This document shows, in pieces, positions 58,066 through 64,000 of a DNA stretch of 64,000 nucleotides. The notes under the pieces were generated by a model. The model did no database searches, was not told where the DNA came from, and saw only the letters and a list, made by a program, of their open reading frames with translations. Both the position numbers and the translations under genes were made by a program. Within the stretch, counting starts at the first letter, position 1. Each line of letters starts with the position of its first letter. This DNA is from Eretmocerus hayati (lineage: Eukaryota > Arthropoda > Insecta > Hymenoptera > Aphelinidae), in contig CM056743.1 of the NCBI GenBank assembly GCA_029851415.1, forward strand, positions 21,304,905 to 21,368,904, written 5' to 3'.

Positions 58066-59489
58066 GCAAAATGAACACAACTTTTTCTCCTGCTAACTGT
58101 CGACTAATTTGTCTTCACAAGCGCCGGACGGGGGCAACTTGCGAGTAGTGGTGGTGATTCGTTCGGTATAAATTTGGGGAAAGAAAGTATCAAATTCTTG
58201 AGCTTGATTCAAAATATTCATACGTATCAGCAGACGCTTAGATCATGCAAGTATTTGTTGCCTGTGCACCAGCGCCCGTGATTTCCAAATCAAGAGCAGA
58301 CTACAAGAGTGCCTCTACCTCATTCTCTCAAGCTAAAGATTCGCAGAGAATGGGACCGGCATAGTGTGGCATGGTGTGACAACAAATTGTGGAGGGCAGT
58401 GTTCAACAAAATTCATGAATTTTTCCCGAAATTTTTCTCCAAAATTGGAACCAAGAATCAAGGTAACGACCGCGTGTTGACAAACACACAGCAATAGGTT
58501 ATAATAGCAATTCTTAGAGTTGGACCAGAGTGTTGAAGCAAATTTTTCAAACTCGCCTGTTTTTTTCTATTACGTTCGATCCCAAAGTTTTAATCTGGAA
58601 ACTATAGTTTTTCACATTCGTTATGTAGTTTGAATGAGGGTGTCAACTTTTCCTCCAAAATAGTGATCTGACATTGAGGCTGGCAGTCATGATATGCCTT
58701 TTTTGCTCATCATCTCCATGCACTTTCACTTACTCATGAATATCTGTATAAGATTGGAATTAGAACATACATTTCTAATCCCGAATACCTTTAGGAGAAA
58801 AGATTCCTGCATCAGACTATGCCAAATGTATTTCACAGAGCACGAAAATTGTATAACAACTTTTTTCTGCTTGGAAGAGGTCCTTGGAATTTGTATTAAA
58901 TTATTGTTATGTTTCGTATCACTTAGATACCACATTTTGTTCATAAAATAGGGGATGAAGATAACAAAGGTGAGATCGAGTGGTTCTCGACACACGACGT
59001 CAATCGATCTTCAGTACTCCTTAACCTGACATTTATTGGCAACCGGTTGTCGTCACTCGCGACAATAACAAACATCATTACACGTTTCATGAGGTGCAGA
59101 GTCCCTGATTTTATAAAGTACTCATCTTGTTCATTTCTCTTTTCCCGATTCTGTTCAGAAAATATAATTTTGTTTGTATCTTACATGAACGCAGGCAACT
59201 GCATTTTTATTGCGTCGCTTCACTAACCTATCCAATCAATATTTATCCGTTGATAAATCAAGCAACGTTAAATTTAAAAAATTCCTCGTGTAAGTACAGA
59301 TGTAACTTTCACTGAGAACTTTTCTCGCAAGTGTCGAAATATGTGCATTATAATAATTGTCTAAAAACCATCGCAGGACCTCTTGGATATACTGATATAA
59401 TACATGGCCGAGCGCCCTTGAACGCCAAGAGTCAAAAAAATAACCTTATACTTGTCTACAATCAAAACATTTTGCGCTTTGATTTTCTA
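58066..59489. other. No gene recognised
   Basis: Nothing supported. Overlapping frames at 58694-58995 on both strands lack domains. Confidence 0.4.
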
Positions 59490-59685
59490 ACGTTGGCCCA
59501 GTACTCTCTGCCGATGTTTGGCCCGATATTGCTAAATCACTACCGGCTCATCGTTATCATTTCGACGTTGCCACAACAAGGGCACAGTGGCGGTGGCCAG
59601 TACTGGCAACCATTGGCACGAGTACTGGGCCTATGTTGGCCCGATCGACACTTCCTCCATGGGTCGGGTAGTTCTCTTCATTTGA
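59490..59685 (+). repeat. TTGGCCCA-rich repeat, copy 2
   Basis: GTTGGCCCAGTACTC, TTATCATTTCGACGTTG, GTACTGGGCCTATGTTGGCC and TTCCTCCATGGGTCGG are shared in inverse with 57850-58065. A G10 run follows at about 59788. Confidence 0.6.
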
Positions 59686-59994
59686 CCAAAGTTCCACCGT
59701 ATCTTAGTTTGCTTCAAAGTCCATCAAAGTAAATTTTGAAAAATATTGAAATGTACCAGATTGATAGGCATAGAAACAAAAATTATGGGGGGGGGGGTCG
59801 ATCAACCGTCGTGAGAGGATCTCATACGAAAATGAATTTGAATTTTGTATCATTTTGTGTCAGGAGTCAGCCTTTGGTAATAGATTTGGAAATGGATGTC
59901 ATTCATATCCAATGCCGAATATTAGACGATCGAACGCAATTTTAAAAATATTATAAAATATTGACCCCTCAACCGGAATATCATTTCATTTCAA

Positions 59995-60175
59995 GCCGCG
60001 GTGGCAGTGGGGTTAGAACTCCCGCCATTCAATCGAAAGGTCGTGGGTTCGATCCTCGCAGCCGGTATGACTGAGAAATTTTTTCAAGTGCCTTCACCGT
60101 GATTTCGGTGGATTGAAATCCACCTTAAACTGTAGGTACAGTAGAAATGTGAAATTTACTTTCCATACACGTCAC
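59995..60175 (+). mobile_element. tRNA-derived SINE, copy 2
   Basis: The tRNA-like head runs from about 59995 to 60066. TGGCAGTGGGGTTAGA (60002) fits box A, and GGTTCGATCC (60047) is an intact polymerase III box B at normal tRNA spacing. It is followed by a non-tRNA body with AAATTTTTTCAAGTGCC, AAATCCACCTTAAACTG and AGGTACAG. This also appears in the diverged copy at 34844-35040, which proves a SINE, not an isolated tRNA gene. The 3' end is not clear. Confidence 0.78.
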
Positions 60176-62499
60176 CTCAATAATACACCAAGTACTTGTT
60201 GTAAAATCAACCTGGTATCAAATCAAAACAATCAAAATCAAATTCCGTGTTGGTCACTGATCTTCGGTGACCTTCACGATTCAACTGATGGAATGTTACA
60301 TATAACAATTTTCATTCACGATCAAGTCCATCAAGATGATTATCCAAAATTCGCGCACCAGGATCAACCAGGGAGCATATTGGAAATTATATATCTGAAA
60401 ATTCTATCTTGAATCAAGTTTCCAGATACTGAAAATGATTAGCTCAAAATATTACACTTGATAAGAATAGTCGCTGCCCCACGCATCCCATCAAGCCTAT
60501 TTTACGCTCATAGAAAATACTTATTACACACTAGCATACAGCCAATATCATCAACTATAACCAAACCCCTAAAGTATCAAAGTTCATCTATCCATACAGA
60601 TTAAGTACCACTACCCATAGATAATAAACGTAGCGGAAGCTTCCGACCTATACATTTCATGTCCGTACGACAAACCGGACGTGTTGTGCATCTCGCGCAT
60701 CAGATGATTGACCCTTGTAAAAGCCTACCTTAATGAAAACCCACTCACGGTAATCAAGTAGAAACTGAGGATATCCTATCGTCCCATTATTTTATTACAA
60801 GCATTGACAATGCAATATTCATAAATGATCAATTTGCCATTCAACAAGTTCTGCACAAAGGAAATGCGATAGTGAAAATCTTTTACTTTGTGCAATTGTC
60901 TCGGCAATTGTACTTTTGACAAATTATTCAAGATTCATTCAAATTTTCTAAAATAGGTGCTTGTCGATGACACCTTACAAATTGAGCATCATTATTGAAG
61001 TGACGATGCCTCCAGTGAAATTCAAAGTGAAACTAACTTGGCACAAGATCTCGTGGGCGAATGAATGGCTTGTAATAGTGTGGCGGAGATAATCAATAGT
61101 TTGTCTCATAACTGGCGCTAATTGATTGGCGTGGGACGTTGACTGATTTGATTATCATAGTTTCAATCTGAAAATGATTCTCACATCGTTCCATCTGTTT
61201 TTGTATTACTTGTCAACATGATTTTGTGACATCGAACACACATTTTCGTCTCCAGAACTTCCAGAATCGATATACATTGATAGATCAATTATTAATCGAC
61301 ATATTATCAATCTATATCCATGAATCATCGATAATCATAATCGATATATTCTCTTTGAAGCATAAATTTTAACTTTTTTTCATTAAGCTTTATCAACTTT
61401 GGTTAAAAAATTATTCAGTTACAGATACTGTACATATGGGTTATAAATTTCAACTCTTTCAAGCGTGATGAACCTGTAACATTCTCAAGAATGTATCTAA
61501 ACTATAAACGTGAGAAAATAGTCTACAAGTACTATAACACGATACTATTTTATCTTGATTCTCCTTGGTACACGGTGATACCCTATTATTAATGTAAATT
61601 CTATATCATGTGTAAGTAACAACTATTTCCTGATCTCATCATACATCAAGGGCAAAATCAATTTGTGAGGTGTTTATTGTCTCACTGTTTACATAAATAG
61701 CAGATAAATAGTTCTATGAATGAACGGAGTATCTTTCTGCGATATAAAATGGAAAAATTCTTATCGGTTTGTCATAAATAATGCAGAAATTAGTCATTCA
61801 TCACACACTGTGACCATTAAGTAATTATTAAATTGATTGAAGATATATCTTGATCGAGCTGTGGAATACATTCCTATAATAGTAGAGTGCATGCTATTGA
61901 ATAGACCTGCAATGAAATCGACATGTAGTAGAACTACAGGGATTTTTCCATATAGATTTTTCATTGTGTGCAAATGAGCAATATAGCTCTGTGACCTTGT
62001 TCTGATCAATTTAGCACTCGGTATAGACATCTTGAGAGCGATATATTATTTATGATACTTTGTGCCACTGATATTTTATGCCTATTATCTTTTTCAGCAT
62101 CAATTTCACTCTATTCTTAGGTATAAGTGAGTCATTATGATTCAATGTCTCAATTCAATTAGAGGTTACTCGTAAGTTCACACATTTGATTTGAGATTTC
62201 TACCAATTTCCAGGCGTTTTGATCGAAAAGCTTGTCTTTGAGTATGGTAATGGGGGGAAAATTGAAAATATAGATCAAAATTCATCTTCTACAAATGTAC
62301 AAGTGAATCCACGAGCCTTGATGCACGCTGCAGAAATAAATGAATTTGAGTTATCGAGACAATTTTACGAACAGAATAGTTTAGGATGATTAGGAATTGG
62401 TCACTCATGTTAACAATAATGGTCACAATACCCAAAATATATGTGGAGATAGGATCTGCTCACCTTCTCTCGACCTCGGCCAGATATATCACTGAACAA
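60176..62499. other. No gene recognised; ATCGAT-rich patch
   Basis: Around 61265-61355 many ATCGAT/ATTGATAG-like words form overlapping small palindromes. No gene is supported. Confidence 0.45.
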
Positions 62500-63385
62500 T
62501 CATTGACCAGAACCCTCAATAGATTTTAAAACAATTAAGCGCTGGTCTAATTCTTGTCCATCCAGATGCCTCGTATCGCGGTGGCGGGTTAAGTGGTGCT
62601 GATGGTGGGTCGGTGGTTCCGCAGGTCGGTGTTGGTGTTGCTCGTGCTGCTGGTGTTGCTGGCGGTGGCTTTTGACTATTCCGTGTGGATTGGGCTACTT
62701 AGTTGATGGGCCGATCAGTTGATCTGTGCTCCAATTAGTCAAAACTTTCCTTTTGGATGGATTAGTTGTAGCTGGGGCTGTAGCTGGGACAGGAGCTGGG
62801 GCTGAGTCTGAGGCTGTGGCCAAGCTGATGCTGAGGCCGCAGCTGGGGCTGAGGCTGAGGCTGGAGCTGATGCTGAGGCTAAGGCTGAGGCCGGGACTGA
62901 GCCTGTAGCTGAGGCTGGGCTGGGGCTGTTGCTAGGGCTCAGAATAGGACTGAGGCTGGGGCTGAGGCTATCACTAAGGCTGTCGCTGGAGCTGAGGCTG
63001 CGCTGTGGCTGGGGCTGAAGCTCGGCTGTGGCAGGGGTCAAGGCTGGGGCTGTGGCTGAGCTGATGCTGGGACTAAAGCTGGGGCTGAGACTGGGGCTGA
63101 AGCTCGTCTGTGGCATGGGTCGAGGTTGGGGCTGTGGCTGAGTTGATGCTGGGACTAAAGCTGGGGCTAAGGCTGGGGCTGAAGCTCGTCTGTGGCATGG
63201 GTCGAGACTGGGGCTGTGGCTGAGCTGATGCTGGGACTAAAGCTGGGGCTAAGGCTGTGGCTGGAGCTGAGTCTGAGGCGGGGACTGTGGCTGGGGCTAA
63301 GGCCCGAGCTGAGGCTGGGCTAAGGCTCAGGCTGGGGCTGGGCCGAAGCTGGGGTTGGGGTTGGCCAACTGGGTAAAATTTCCAG
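62500..63385 (-). mobile_element. Composite minisatellite-bearing element, copy D (GGGGCTGAG core)
   Basis: The left border (62533-62580: AAAACAATTA…TTGTCC…CGTATC) aligns base for base in spacing with the tail of copy C at 63410-63460. A GGTGGG/GTGGTG-rich zone (62585-62670) replaces the GGATGG zone. The core (about 62760-63360) is a GCTGGGGCTGAG hexamer-based repeat unlike those of A-C. At the right, CTGGGTAAAATTTCC resembles the inner edge of the head of copy A. Long Pro/Ala/Ser frames are artefacts. Confidence 0.5.
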
Positions 63386-64000
63386 ATACTAACTGAAAAT
63401 TCAAAAACATAAAACAATTATACGACAGTCCAGAATTTGTCCGTTCGCATCCCGTGTATCCAATTGCTTATGTGGAAGGGGTCAAGTATAATAGGTGGCC
63501 GGTCATGGATGGGTTACTCAGTGGGTGGTCGGGTCCATGGATGATCTGGTCCGATCTAGGGTGATTTGGAACGATCTCAAACAATGTGGGAGGGTCTGAA
63601 AAGGTCTAAAACATTCTGGAACTGTCTGTCACAGTCTGGTACGGTCCAGCACAGTCTGGAATGATATGAAATGATCTGGTGAGATCTGGAACGTTCTCAA
63701 CGGTACAGTGTAGGATGTTATGGAACGGTCTGTAACCATTTGGTACGGTCTAGAATGGTCTAGAATGTTCTGGAACGATCTGGAATGGTTTGGTACGATG
63801 TGGATGATCTGGGACGGTCAGGAACGGTGTAGGACAGTCGGGTACAGTGTAGGATTGCCTGGAAAAGACTTAAACGATTCGGAACTGTCTAGGGTAATCT
63901 GGAACGGTCTAGCTGGGTCTGAAATGGTATGAAACGGTCTGGTACTATCTGAGACGATCACGTTTGCTCTGGCACGGTCTAGAACGATATGGAATGGTCT
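63386..64000 (-). mobile_element. Composite minisatellite-bearing element, copy C (cut by window end)
   Basis: The tail in inverse (63410-63500, including TTATGTGGAAGGGGTCAAG) matches A's CTACGTGGAAGGAGTAAAG read on the same strand. It is followed by GGTGGTCGGGT/CATGGATG tracts and a GGTCTGGAACG core from about 63546 to the window edge. It follows copy D head-to-tail. The head is outside the window. Confidence 0.6.

Noticed and set aside
59995..60066. Functional tRNA gene
   Set aside because: The acceptor and anticodon arms do not form well, and the body continues into a sequence repeated at 34844-35040, so it is a SINE head.
62739..63417. Long Pro/Ala/Ser-rich minus-strand frames
   Set aside because: These are direct translations of the GCTGGGGCTGAG repeat, which stays open in several frames.

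Overview
This is eukaryotic DNA, most likely from an insect. It is AT-rich, with one recognisable protein-coding exon ending in a canonical splice donor and long stretches without open frames. Repeats typical of arthropods fill the rest: an R1-clade non-LTR retrotransposon, a Penelope-like insertion with hammerhead-ribozyme motifs, a tRNA-derived SINE, and many foldback or TIR elements. I could not fix the order; Hymenoptera is a guess. There is no operon structure, no rRNA and no CRISPR.

Layout. 0-5.5 kb: repeat remnants. 5.56-7.44 kb: a GC-richer putative promoter/5'UTR and the first coding exon (+) of a secreted, His-rich and acidic protein, with an intron donor at 7441. Downstream sequence may be the long intron of this gene or intergenic; I found no convincing second exon. 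3.8-4.75 and 9.1-10.0 kb: two diverged copies of one dispersed repeat. 11.74-14.10 kb: four tandem units of about 588 bp, ending exactly where a TTAA-flanked piggyBac-like element with long terminal inverted repeats starts (14.10-16.53 kb). 17.6-20.4 kb: degenerate short-period repeats with an embedded palindromic MITE whose sister copy is at 25.65 kb. 22.8-23.7 and 56.2-57.7 kb (+), and 62.5-63.4 and 63.4-64.0 kb (-): four copies of a composite element with conserved unique ends and a variable minisatellite core. I regard this as the best candidate for something undescribed. 32.09-32.64 kb: a near-perfect inverted repeat with two hammerhead-like motifs and a 13-bp target-site duplication. 33.8-44.3 kb: a dense nest of DNA-transposon relics, SINE copies and a possible head-to-head pair of MATH-like coding fragments. 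45.8-48.0 kb: a foldback repeat split by a 1.1-kb R1-clade insertion with a 12-bp duplication; the other arm preserves the empty site. 49.2-51.7 kb: a large foldback with about 814-bp arms around a Cys-rich ORF. 51.8-60.2 kb: further TIR elements, repeats and a SINE.

The only candidate host gene is the one at 6.1 kb. Everything else is explained as mobile or repetitive DNA, or is unassigned. All identifications are by eye; no alignment or database search was run.
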